Origin: CAIKZJ01 sp041675325
GTDB taxonomy: Bacteria; Bacteroidota; Ignavibacteria; Tepidaquicellales; Tepidaquicellaceae
Assembly: GCA_041675325.1 (NCBI GenBank)
Contig: JBAYUG010000003.1
Location: 27,622-91,621, forward strand
DNA length: 64,000 nt
Direction of reading: 5' to 3'
Positions 35,087-44,285 of this stretch are shown here, in pieces. The first letter of the stretch is position 1; each line of letters starts with the position of its first letter. Position numbers and translations under genes: made by a program. A model generated the notes under the pieces. That model was not told where the DNA came from. It searched no databases and worked only from the letters and a program-made list of their open reading frames with translations.

Positions 35087-38000
35087 ATGAAAAAGACAGT
35101 TTCTATCTCTGCAATTCTTGCATTTACTTTTTTATTATTATCGTTTCCCGTTAATTACGTACATTCGCAATGGGTAAAGTCAAACGGACCTTACGGCGGC
35201 ATAATAAATTGTATCACTTCTTCAGATGCTAACATTTTTGTAGGTACTTCGGGAGGCGGAATTTTTCTATCAACTAACAACGGAACCAACTGGAATGAAG
35301 TAAACAACGGTTTAACAGATTTAAATGTGGACGCGCTTGCAGTCTCAGGTTCATACATCTTTGCAGGAACTAACAGTTCGGGAGTCTTTTTAAGTACCAA
35401 TAACGGATTAAACTGGACAAATGTAAGCAACGGTATTATTATCCTTGATATAAACGAACTTTTAGTTTCAGGGTCTTATATTTATGCTGGAACTGAAGGG
35501 GGGGGAGTTTACCGTTCAACTGACAACGGTGCAAACTGGAATTATTATAATATTAATCTTGGAAGCACTTTTATTACAGGACTTGCTGTACTTGGTGTAA
35601 ATCTTTTTGCAGGAACGTACGATACAGGTGTTTATTTTTCATCTAATAACGGTTTCAGCTGGACAGCTGTTAACAGCGGACTAACTGATCCTAATATTTT
35701 ATGCCTTACAGTTTCAGGTACAAATCTTTTTGCAGGTACACAATCCGGAATATTTATATCAACCAACAATGGTTCGAGCTGGACTGCTGTAAATAGCGGA
35801 CTTACATCGACATACGTCAGAGCACTAAAAGTTTCCGATGCAAACCTATATGCAGGAACACAGGGAGGTGTGTTTTTATCGAATGACAATGGTGCTAATT
35901 GGACTGCTGTAAATAACGGAATAACTAATCTTCAGATTTATTCTTTAGGCATTTCAGGAACTAATGCATTAGCAGGAACAGGTGGTAACGGTGTATTCCT
36001 TACAACTAATAACGGTACAAACTGGTCTGAAGTGAATAACGGAATTACAAGTTTATCAGTTTATGCTTTTGCGTATAATGAATCTAACTTATTCGCCGGT
36101 ACGTATGGAGGAGGAGCTTTTCTATCAACAAATTACGGATTAAACTGGAACACGATAAACTCCGGATTAACAAATAAAACTGTAACATCATTTTCATACT
36201 CAGGATCGAATCTTTTTGCCGGAACATACGGCGGCGGTGTATTTTTAACTACAAATAATGGAATGAATTGGACTGCAAAGAATACAGGGCTAGTTGGAAG
36301 TACTGTTAATGCTCTTGCAGTTTTGGGAACAGATATTTATGCGGGTATTGGAAATAATGGAGGAGTATATAAGTCAACAAATAATGCTTCAAGCTGGACT
36401 GCTGTAAATTCCGGTTTAACAAATAAGTATCTATCTGCTCTTGCTGTTTCAGGTACAAATTTATTTGCGGGTACTACAAACAACGGTGGTATGTTTTTAA
36501 CTACTAATTCTGGTGTAAGCTGGACTGCTGTTAGTTCCGGATTATCTAATAGAAATGTGAAAGCAATTGCAATAAATGGTACAAACATATTTGCAGGAAC
36601 CCAGGGCGGCGGAGTATTCTTATCAACAAATAATGGTACAAACTGGTCTGCAGTAAATAGCGGCTTAACAAATCTCCAGGTTTTTTCACTCGCTGCTTCA
36701 GGTGATTATTTATTCGCAGGTACAGTTAATGGCGGAGTGTTTGTATCAACAAATAACGGAACCAACTGGACACAGTTTAATGATGGTTTTACGACTATAC
36801 CGTCTGTATATTCATTATTACGCGTGAATGATTTTGTCTTCTCAGGAACTATGTATAAATCTGTATGGACATTTAATCTGGCGGCAGTTCCCGATACTCC
36901 TTCTCTTGTAAGTCCTGCACATAATTCACTGGAAGTTTCTACAAGTCCTGTCTTAACATGGTTAAGAGACAATACTTCGTCTTTGTATAATGTTATCGTG
37001 GCAACTGATTCAAATTTCACTAATATAATATTGAACGATTCATTATTAACGGATACTCTGAAATCAGTTATTGGACTTTCGGAAGACACCTATTATTTCT
37101 GGAAAGTGCGCGGCAAGAATTCAATGAGATGGGGCCCGTTCAGTACTTTCAATAAAATCAAGACATACTCTTCATGGATTCAATTAACGAACGGTATGGG
37201 TGAATTTCTGGATGTATATTCACTTACTAATAACGGTAATTATATATTTGCGGGAACGCTAAACGACGGAATTTACCTGAGCACAAACTTTGGTACAGAA
37301 TGGTTCAGTGCAGATAACGGTGTTACTACAAACAGTATCCGTTCAATGACATCTTTTAATGGTAGCATTTTCGCAGGAACAGTTGATGCCGGAGTATTCA
37401 AGTCAGCAAATAACGGTATAAACTGGAGTGCTTCAAATACCGGATTAACGGGAATGAATGTTACTGCATTGATAAATTCAGAAAACATTCTTTATGCAGG
37501 CACATGGGGGAGCGGAGTGTTTATTTCATCAGACTATGGTGCTAACTGGTCAGCAATTAACAGCGGTTTAACGAACTTGACGATTTACTCTCTTGCTAAG
37601 AGCGGAAATAATTTATTTGCAGGAACCTTCAACGGAGGAGTTTTTCTTTCTGCTGATAACGGCGGAAACTGGACTCAGGTCAATAGTGGATTAACAAATC
37701 TAAGAATATGGAGCCTGACATCAGACGGAAGTAATGTCTTTGCAGGGTCTCTCGGAGGCGGAGTATTTCTTACAACTAACAATGGACTTTTATGGAATCC
37801 TGTAAACAGCGGTCTGACAAATTTTAATGTTACATCTCTTTCGTACAATTCAGGTTTCTTATTTGCAGGAACTTCTGACGGACTCAACATTTCTACAAAC
37901 AGCGGAACCAACTGGATTCCCATGAATCAGGGACTTGCAGTAAACACATCTATATATTCTCTATTAATGACGAACAATTATATTTTTGCGGGTACAGGCG

Positions 38001-41000
38001 CTAAGTCAGTCTGGAGAAGGGATTTTGCTTTAGTTGAAATAAATCCTCCTGTCCTTGTTAGTCCTGCTAATTATTCTTTAGGTAATCAATTGGATTTAAA
38101 CTTAGTTTGGACAAAACCAGCTTCGTCAAACGGTTTTAATGTAGTTCTTTCAACAGATTCTTTGTTCAGCAGTATAGTAATTAACGATTCGCTTTTAATT
38201 GATTCTGTAAAATCTCTGACAGGGCTTTCACCTTTGACAAAATACTTCTGGAAAGTTCGTGCAAAATATTCAGGCAGGTGGAGTACATTTAGTTCATATA
38301 ATTCATTCAAAACGCTTGGGTCTCCGACTCAGTTGAATCTGATATCTCCAGAAAATTATGCAGTTGAACAACACATAAATATAAATTTTCAATGGAGTAA
38401 AGCTATTGACCAGACTCTTAAGATTCAGAACACTAAGACAAAAAATCAAAACGATAAGCAAATTGACCAAACATTGAAATCCGGAGATTCACCTTTGACG
38501 ATCTCTGATTATTGGTTTGAATACAGTCCTGATTCTTTATTTGTAATCAGCGTTTTAAGAGATTCCACTCTTTCCGATACTGTAAAATCCGTTTACGGAC
38601 TAAATACCAATTCCAGATATTACTGGAGAGTAAGAGCAAAAAATGAAACCGGGTGGGGTGCATTCAGCTCGGCGTGGAGCTTCAGTACTACATATACTAC
38701 TGACAGTATTAATCCTTCATTTAACAAACTAAATGTGCCATTAACATCCGAAGTTAAAGCTTTCTTTCATCAGAGTATTAACAGCTTGTCAGTTGACACA
38801 AATAATGTAACTCTATTCAGTTCGATGTCCGGTAAAAAAAGGACAACAGTTCTATTCGATTCCCCCGGAAATTCGATGCTGTTAACATCAGTAAGTCCTT
38901 TCAAATACGGTGAGAATATCACCATAATACTCGATTCCGGTATAAAAACCGGTTCCGGAAGTTCAATTGTACCGTTTGTATGGAGCTTCAAAACGGCATC
39001 TTATCAGTCAAATTTTATTCTAAATCAAGCAAATACTTTCTCAACAGCAGCAAATCCATATCGCATAGCTACAGGAGATATTGACGGCGATGGAGACCTT
39101 GATATGATTGTTCTTCATGATGGTTCTGCCGGAAATGTTAGAGTTTACAAGAATAATGGAAGCGGAGTTTTTTCGCAAGCGGCAACTTTTTCTGTCGGCG
39201 GTAATATATACGGAATGACAACAGGTGACATTGACAGCGACGGAGATATAGACCTGGCTTTTACAAATAATTATACCCGGTACGCTGCAATTTATAAGAA
39301 CAATGGAACAGGAAGTTTTTCATTATCTTCAACATTATCATTAGGAAATAATCCTTTTGGAATAGAAGCCGGCGATCTTGACGGAGATGGATATTTAGAC
39401 CTTGCTGTTACAAACTCAAGTGCGAATACAGTTATGATTTTGAAAAATAATCGTTCAGGTGATTTTACATTATACTCGACGCTTGCTTTAGGTGGTTCTC
39501 CTAAAAAAATTAAGATAGGGGATTATGATAATAACGGCAGTCTTGATATTGCTGTTACTAATACAACTGCCGGCTCTGTTTTAGTGCTGAAGAATAATGG
39601 ATTAGGAGATTTTTCTATATTGTCTTCAGTCGCTGCGTCCAATACTGCCGGAGAATTAATATCAGATGACCTTGATGGTGATGGTGATTTAGACCTTGCT
39701 GTAACATACAATGTAGATGCAGGAACACTAAAGATTTTAAAAAATAACGGTGTTGGGACGTTTACTGTCTCTTCAACAATTGGAATAAGTCATCCGACGG
39801 GAATAGGTGTTTGTGATTTAGACGGCGACGGCGATCTGGATTTAGGTGTTACTAACTCCTGGGGTTCAACTGTATCAACCTTTATAAACAATGGAACAGG
39901 TAGTTTTTCGTTAGTATCAAACGTAGTTGTTGGTTCGAGTCCTGAGGCAATTGCATCAGGCGACTTTAATAATGACGGTGTTATGGACATGGCAGTAACT
40001 AACCGTAGTTCCAGTTCTACAAGCGTACTTATTAATTTGACTCCACCGAATCTTTTATCTCCAGCGGATAACTCTACAGGGCAGCCGAGTACGGTTTTAT
40101 TTACATGGCAAAGTTCCTTAGGAGCTTCAAATTACAGGTTCCAGCTTGCAATGGATTCTTTGTTCACTAATTTAATTGTCAATGATTCTTTACTCACATC
40201 AGGGGATTTGTCAAAAAATATAACAGGGCTGAATATTCTGACAACCTATTACTGGCGGCTGAATTCGAAATCAGCTAACGGCATTAGTCTTTGGAGTGAA
40301 GTGAGAGAATTTAAAACTATGGGCAGTCCTTTGCTGGTTAATTTAATATCACCTGTTCAAAATTCAGTAAATCAACCGGTTAATCTCATGTTTAAGTGGA
40401 ATAGGACAACAGACCAGACCTTAACTAAAAGCAAAAAAGATGAATCGGCAAAAAATGATAATGCTGATGATTTTTCTAAATCCGTCTCTAACTACTGGTT
40501 TGAACTTGCTTTCGATTCGTTATTCGTAAATGTACTTATTACTGACAGTACTCTGACTGATACTATAAAAACAGTATCGGGTCTATCTAATAATGCTGAT
40601 TATTACTGGAGAGTAAAAGCTAAGAATGATGTTGGGTGGAATGACTTTTCATCATTTAGTAAATTTTCAACGATTAAACAACCTGATATCTCTCAGTTTG
40701 CAATTCCTCTTTCGGGGCAGGGGACTACGAGTTTTGGGAGTACATTCTTATTGTTTATTTCCAATGTCACACTTCCAAGATACATATTGGTTTCATATTA
40801 TACTGTACCTCCTGTAACAGGTTTATTGCCCGACGGTATAAATTCAATAAGCAATTATTTCTGGAGTATTGAAGACTCGGGAACAGTATTTACCGGCGGC
40901 TATCTTAGAATACCTCTTTCGTTTCTTGGAGGTATCACTGATCCTACAAAATTGAGATGGCTGAAGAGAAGTTCTTCAGGTGATAACTGGATTGATATTG

Positions 41001-41770
41001 GAGGAATAATTCAGGATGGTTATTTGGTAAGCACTGTTCCATTCAGTTCTTTCAGCGAATTCGCCATTGGTTCTCAGGATGTTCAGCCTCTGACAAGCAC
41101 TAATATTAAAATAATCGTGATACCAGAGGGTTTCTATGATGCAGTTAACAATCGCTTAAATTGTAAGGATACATTCAAAGTATATCTGCGGGAAATAACA
41201 TCACCTTTTGCTTATGTAGACTCGGCTGTTTCTATAATTGATTCACTGAACTTTACAGCATTTTTCGAATTTAAAAATGCACCAACAGGGACGTATTACA
41301 TAGAAATTCATCACAGAAATTCTTTACAAACATGGAGCAAGTCAGGCGGTATGGCATTTACAAAAAGCACCTCAATGACGTATGATTTAAGCACAGGACA
41401 AAATATGGCATTCGGGGATAACATGATATTGAAAGGAACAAAGTGGTGCATATACAGCGGGGATGTAAATCAGGACGGGTACGTTGATGCAAATGACCGT
41501 TCAATTGTCTGGAACGACAGAAACAAGAGCGGATACTATGCGGCTGATGTGAACGGCGACGGTGCGGTGGATGCATTAGACAGGTCGATATGTTGGAACA
41601 ACAGAAATAAGGCTGTTCAGAGACCTCCGAGCGATAGTTTTATATTTGAGCAAAACAAACTACGAGAAAACTCTGAGAATAACACAGAAAAGCAAAACAA
41701 AACCAGTGTAAAACTTGACGGCTCAAATATACATAAACGGACTAAAGAAAATCTTAAACTAGATTATTAA
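35087..41770 (+). CDS. Giant secreted protein: beta-propeller, Fn3-like, FG-GAP and dockerin-like domains
   Basis: 2,227 residues, signal peptide to about residue 28. Layout: residues about 30-600, some 13 repeats of about 43 residues (type LFAGT-x-GGVFLSTNNGTNW) forming YCF48/BNR-like propeller blades; 605-700 Fn3-like; 700-985 a second propeller set; 985-1205 two Fn3-like domains; 1205-1305 a Big_5-type Ig-like domain; 1310-1650 seven or so FG-GAP/VCBS repeats (GDIDGDGDLD type, calcium-binding); two more Fn3-like domains; a 140-residue module with FSSFSEFAIGS; and a C-terminal dockerin-like pair (GDVNQDGYVDANDRSIVWND and ADVNGDGAVDALDRSICWNN, about 2,124-2,173). Two Fn3-like domains carry Lys/Asn-rich inserts after DQTL. 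No T9SS C-terminal domain: it ends in a charged tail. Likely an adhesion or surface protein; the dockerin pair suggests docking to a partner. The gene may run with the next three. Confidence 0.88.
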   Translation: MKKTVSISAILAFTFLLLSFPVNYVHSQWVKSNGPYGGIINCITSSDANIFVGTSGGGIFLSTNNGTNWNEVNNGLTDLNVDALAVSGSYIFAGTNSSGVFLSTNNGLNWTNVSNGIIILDINELLVSGSYIYAGTEGGGVYRSTDNGANWNYYNINLGSTFITGLAVLGVNLFAGTYDTGVYFSSNNGFSWTAVNSGLTDPNILCLTVSGTNLFAGTQSGIFISTNNGSSWTAVNSGLTSTYVRALKVSDANLYAGTQGGVFLSNDNGANWTAVNNGITNLQIYSLGISGTNALAGTGGNGVFLTTNNGTNWSEVNNGITSLSVYAFAYNESNLFAGTYGGGAFLSTNYGLNWNTINSGLTNKTVTSFSYSGSNLFAGTYGGGVFLTTNNGMNWTAKNTGLVGSTVNALAVLGTDIYAGIGNNGGVYKSTNNASSWTAVNSGLTNKYLSALAVSGTNLFAGTTNNGGMFLTTNSGVSWTAVSSGLSNRNVKAIAINGTNIFAGTQGGGVFLSTNNGTNWSAVNSGLTNLQVFSLAASGDYLFAGTVNGGVFVSTNNGTNWTQFNDGFTTIPSVYSLLRVNDFVFSGTMYKSVWTFNLAAVPDTPSLVSPAHNSLEVSTSPVLTWLRDNTSSLYNVIVATDSNFTNIILNDSLLTDTLKSVIGLSEDTYYFWKVRGKNSMRWGPFSTFNKIKTYSSWIQLTNGMGEFLDVYSLTNNGNYIFAGTLNDGIYLSTNFGTEWFSADNGVTTNSIRSMTSFNGSIFAGTVDAGVFKSANNGINWSASNTGLTGMNVTALINSENILYAGTWGSGVFISSDYGANWSAINSGLTNLTIYSLAKSGNNLFAGTFNGGVFLSADNGGNWTQVNSGLTNLRIWSLTSDGSNVFAGSLGGGVFLTTNNGLLWNPVNSGLTNFNVTSLSYNSGFLFAGTSDGLNISTNSGTNWIPMNQGLAVNTSIYSLLMTNNYIFAGTGAKSVWRRDFALVEINPPVLVSPANYSLGNQLDLNLVWTKPASSNGFNVVLSTDSLFSSIVINDSLLIDSVKSLTGLSPLTKYFWKVRAKYSGRWSTFSSYNSFKTLGSPTQLNLISPENYAVEQHININFQWSKAIDQTLKIQNTKTKNQNDKQIDQTLKSGDSPLTISDYWFEYSPDSLFVISVLRDSTLSDTVKSVYGLNTNSRYYWRVRAKNETGWGAFSSAWSFSTTYTTDSINPSFNKLNVPLTSEVKAFFHQSINSLSVDTNNVTLFSSMSGKKRTTVLFDSPGNSMLLTSVSPFKYGENITIILDSGIKTGSGSSIVPFVWSFKTASYQSNFILNQANTFSTAANPYRIATGDIDGDGDLDMIVLHDGSAGNVRVYKNNGSGVFSQAATFSVGGNIYGMTTGDIDSDGDIDLAFTNNYTRYAAIYKNNGTGSFSLSSTLSLGNNPFGIEAGDLDGDGYLDLAVTNSSANTVMILKNNRSGDFTLYSTLALGGSPKKIKIGDYDNNGSLDIAVTNTTAGSVLVLKNNGLGDFSILSSVAASNTAGELISDDLDGDGDLDLAVTYNVDAGTLKILKNNGVGTFTVSSTIGISHPTGIGVCDLDGDGDLDLGVTNSWGSTVSTFINNGTGSFSLVSNVVVGSSPEAIASGDFNNDGVMDMAVTNRSSSSTSVLINLTPPNLLSPADNSTGQPSTVLFTWQSSLGASNYRFQLAMDSLFTNLIVNDSLLTSGDLSKNITGLNILTTYYWRLNSKSANGISLWSEVREFKTMGSPLLVNLISPVQNSVNQPVNLMFKWNRTTDQTLTKSKKDESAKNDNADDFSKSVSNYWFELAFDSLFVNVLITDSTLTDTIKTVSGLSNNADYYWRVKAKNDVGWNDFSSFSKFSTIKQPDISQFAIPLSGQGTTSFGSTFLLFISNVTLPRYILVSYYTVPPVTGLLPDGINSISNYFWSIEDSGTVFTGGYLRIPLSFLGGITDPTKLRWLKRSSSGDNWIDIGGIIQDGYLVSTVPFSSFSEFAIGSQDVQPLTSTNIKIIVIPEGFYDAVNNRLNCKDTFKVYLREITSPFAYVDSAVSIIDSLNFTAFFEFKNAPTGTYYIEIHHRNSLQTWSKSGGMAFTKSTSMTYDLSTGQNMAFGDNMILKGTKWCIYSGDVNQDGYVDANDRSIVWNDRNKSGYYAADVNGDGAVDALDRSICWNNRNKAVQRPPSDSFIFEQNKLRENSENNTEKQNKTSVKLDGSNIHKRTKENLKLDY

Positions 41771-41797
41771 ATTTGAAAAGTTAAATATATAAATATT

Positions 41798-42982
41798 ATG
41801 AAAAAATTAAAATTATTTCAGTTTGCATTAGTTATAATAATATTACTAAGTGCAAATTTGTATTCGCAGGTGCTTTTTAAAGCATATGTGAAGAACCAAC
41901 TAGTCGTACTCAATGACCCAGCCTACGCAGGGGCAAACACGATTTACTTCGATATGTATTTACAGCAAAATGGGGGACCGGGACCGTTATACCTTGCAGA
42001 TTCAGATTTCAAGTTTACTTTTAATCATGCTTTTTTTACAATGATTAATGGAAATGCAGATTTCAAAAGGGTCAGCGGGTCAACTCAACTTTATAATTCC
42101 CTAGGGGTACAAATTTCACCTTCGATGGGTCCGACTTTTCAACTTTCATCAAATACCCTTATTATTAATTTTCAACCACCGGCTATTTTTGATCAAGAAG
42201 AATTTGATAATCTCATACCAAAAATTGACGGAATTTTAGATAAGCATAAGCTCGGTAGATTTGTAGTAAAAACAATTAGTAATACAAGCGGAACATTTGG
42301 ATTAACATGGCTTTCAGGTGTGGGAGGTACAGCAGTAACTTCGTTTGATCCACTCGAACCCTGGAATTCAAACCCAGCAACGGGAACACTTGAGGTAAAT
42401 GAGGATACACCTCTTCCTGTTCAGCTTGCATCGTTTATTGGCAATGTTGAAAATAAGAGAGACGTGAAACTTACATGGAAAACTGAAACGGAGATAAATA
42501 ACAGAGGGTTTGAATTAGAAAGAAAGTTCAGCGACGGAACGTGGTCAAAAGTGGGATATATTGACGGAAAAGGTACGACGAACACTCCCGTAGATTACAG
42601 GTTTGAGGATAGGAAACTAAATTCAGGAAAGTATAACTATAGACTGAAACAAATAGATAACAACGGAAACTATGATTATTACGACCTTGAAAACGTGATA
42701 GAAGTAGGTATCCCGACAAAGTATGACCTGAGCCAGAACTACCCGAATCCGTTCAATCCGACGACTAAGATAGACTTTGCTATGCCTGTTGATTCAAGAG
42801 TGTCATTAATAATATATGATATGACAGGTCGAGAGCTATCAAAGCTGATAAATAACGAGTTTAAAAAAGCAAGCTATTATACCGTTCAGTTTAACGGACA
42901 GGGCGTATCAAGTGGTGTTTATTTTTACAGGATTATAAGTGATAATTTTGCGCAGACTAAAAAAATGATCCTTGTCAAATAA
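41798..42982 (+). CDS. Secreted protein with cohesin-like N-terminal region and T9SS C-terminal domain
   Basis: 394 residues. Signal peptide to about residue 24. Residues about 25-185 form a beta-rich region with NTIYFDMYLQQNGGP, LADSDFKFTFNHAFF and LGRFVVKTISNTS, a pattern reminiscent of cohesin-like sandwiches; this is a weak pattern match. Residues 205-300 (PLPVQLASFIGNVENKRDVKLTWKTETEINNRGFELERK) are the Fn3-like pre-domain common before sorting tags. The tag begins QNYPNPFNPTTKIDF and ends GVYFYRIISDNFAQTKKMILVK-like, a type A T9SS sorting domain. It should be surface-exposed. It lies 27 nt after the giant dockerin-bearing gene. Confidence 0.85.
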   Translation: MKKLKLFQFALVIIILLSANLYSQVLFKAYVKNQLVVLNDPAYAGANTIYFDMYLQQNGGPGPLYLADSDFKFTFNHAFFTMINGNADFKRVSGSTQLYNSLGVQISPSMGPTFQLSSNTLIINFQPPAIFDQEEFDNLIPKIDGILDKHKLGRFVVKTISNTSGTFGLTWLSGVGGTAVTSFDPLEPWNSNPATGTLEVNEDTPLPVQLASFIGNVENKRDVKLTWKTETEINNRGFELERKFSDGTWSKVGYIDGKGTTNTPVDYRFEDRKLNSGKYNYRLKQIDNNGNYDYYDLENVIEVGIPTKYDLSQNYPNPFNPTTKIDFAMPVDSRVSLIIYDMTGRELSKLINNEFKKASYYTVQFNGQGVSSGVYFYRIISDNFAQTKKMILVK

Positions 42983-43023
42983 AATTGTATTATTTTTAAC
43001 TTTCTTTGTAAAATTATAAAATC

Positions 43024-44274
43024 ATGAAACAGTTTAAAATCTTTTTACTAGCTATATTGGTGATATTGCCATTAGTTTTAAATGCTCAGTGGGTTCCGCT
43101 TGGGGGGAGTGTTGGCGGAGATATAATGAAACTGACTGTATTCAATTCAAATCTTTATGCAGGAGGTACAGCAACACTATTCCGTTCAACAGATGTTGGA
43201 ATCAGTTGGACTTCATCTATGCCTCAATATTCTTACGTATGGTCAATAGCAACATCAGGGTCTAACATATATTGCGGAGTCTGGTCGGGAGGTATAGGAA
43301 CTACTTCGGGTGTCTATAAATCAACTAACAACGGACTAAATTTCAGCATAGTCGGTTTAAACAATAAAAACATTTCTGATTTGGCTGCTGACAATCAAAG
43401 GATACTCGCCTGTGCTTTTGTTGAGAACGAACTTTTTCTTTCTACTGATCAGGGGTCAAGCTGGAATAATATTAAAGGTTCTCTCTCGTACGGGATTTAC
43501 TATATTGGTATGACAGGCAGCCGGATATACGCGGGGTCTCAGGGACTTCACATGACTACAAATAACGGCGTAAGCTGGACACCTGTTTTTATGACTGATA
43601 ATTTAGGTTCTCTTTCTGTTACTGAATCAGTTATTCTTGTCGGAACGTATTCTAACGGGGTTTACCGTTCAACTAATTACGGGCAGACATGGACAAAAAC
43701 CCTGAATACTGCAAAAAGGGTTAATAGCTTAGACCAGTTCGGACAATATGTCTTTGCAGGCGTCGATACAGGATACTTTGTTTCTTCTGACGGCGGAATA
43801 AACTTTGTCGATAAATATCAGGGACTCGGTTTATCTTCTATTTCTTCAACAATAGTTTATAATAATTATGTTTACACTGCAAACTCAAATTATTATGCTC
43901 AGGAAGTTTCTGTCTGGAAGAGACCTTTAAGCGAAGTAATCGGAATAACTAATATTAGTTCTGAAATACCGGTAGGTTTTTCATTAAAACAAAATTATCC
44001 CAACCCGTTTAATCCTACGACAAAGATAAAGTTTTCAATAGTGTCATCTCCGAGTCCCCGCAATGTTCTTGGGCGGGGATCAAGCGGTGATATCGTTCAA
44101 TTAAAAATCTATGATGTGATGGGTCGCGAAGTTCAAACGCTTGTTAATGAATCGCTAAAGCCAGGAACGTATGAGGCAACATTCGACGGGAGTATGCTAA
44201 ACAGCGGAGTCTATTTTTATAGATTAATAGCAGGAAATTTCACAGCTACAAAAAAACTAACACTATTAAAATAA
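43024..44274 (+). CDS. Secreted BNR-repeat protein with T9SS C-terminal domain carrying a repeat-derived insert
   Basis: 416 residues: signal peptide (to about 21), a single beta-propeller of Asp-box/BNR repeats (STDVGISWTSS, STNNGLNFS, STDQGSSWN, TTNNGVSWT, STNYGQTWT, SSDGGINF) and a T9SS type A tag from QNYPNPFNPTTKIKF. Within the tag, between KFSIV and VQLKIYD, about 17 extra residues (SSPSPRNVLGRGSSGDI) are present that the two sister proteins lack. The insert is encoded by a palindrome (44055-44079) related to the intergenic repeat at 59369-59393, read in frame. The motif is otherwise intact so export is likely kept. Confidence 0.88.
   Translation: MKQFKIFLLAILVILPLVLNAQWVPLGGSVGGDIMKLTVFNSNLYAGGTATLFRSTDVGISWTSSMPQYSYVWSIATSGSNIYCGVWSGGIGTTSGVYKSTNNGLNFSIVGLNNKNISDLAADNQRILACAFVENELFLSTDQGSSWNNIKGSLSYGIYYIGMTGSRIYAGSQGLHMTTNNGVSWTPVFMTDNLGSLSVTESVILVGTYSNGVYRSTNYGQTWTKTLNTAKRVNSLDQFGQYVFAGVDTGYFVSSDGGINFVDKYQGLGLSSISSTIVYNNYVYTANSNYYAQEVSVWKRPLSEVIGITNISSEIPVGFSLKQNYPNPFNPTTKIKFSIVSSPSPRNVLGRGSSGDIVQLKIYDVMGREVQTLVNESLKPGTYEATFDGSMLNSGVYFYRLIAGNFTATKKLTLLK
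44055..44079. repeat. Intragenic palindrome TCCCCGC...GCGGGGA of an intergenic family
   Basis: TCCCCGC (44055-44061) and GCGGGGA (44073-44079) form a 7-bp stem; the loop reads AATGTTCTTGG. The intergenic copy at 59369-59393 is ATCCCCGC-ATTTTCTTG-GCGGGGAT, and both are preceded by GTCAT and followed by TC-AA-CG. The copy lies in frame inside the T9SS domain gene. Confidence 0.75.
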
Positions 44275-44285
44275 TTATTATCAAC

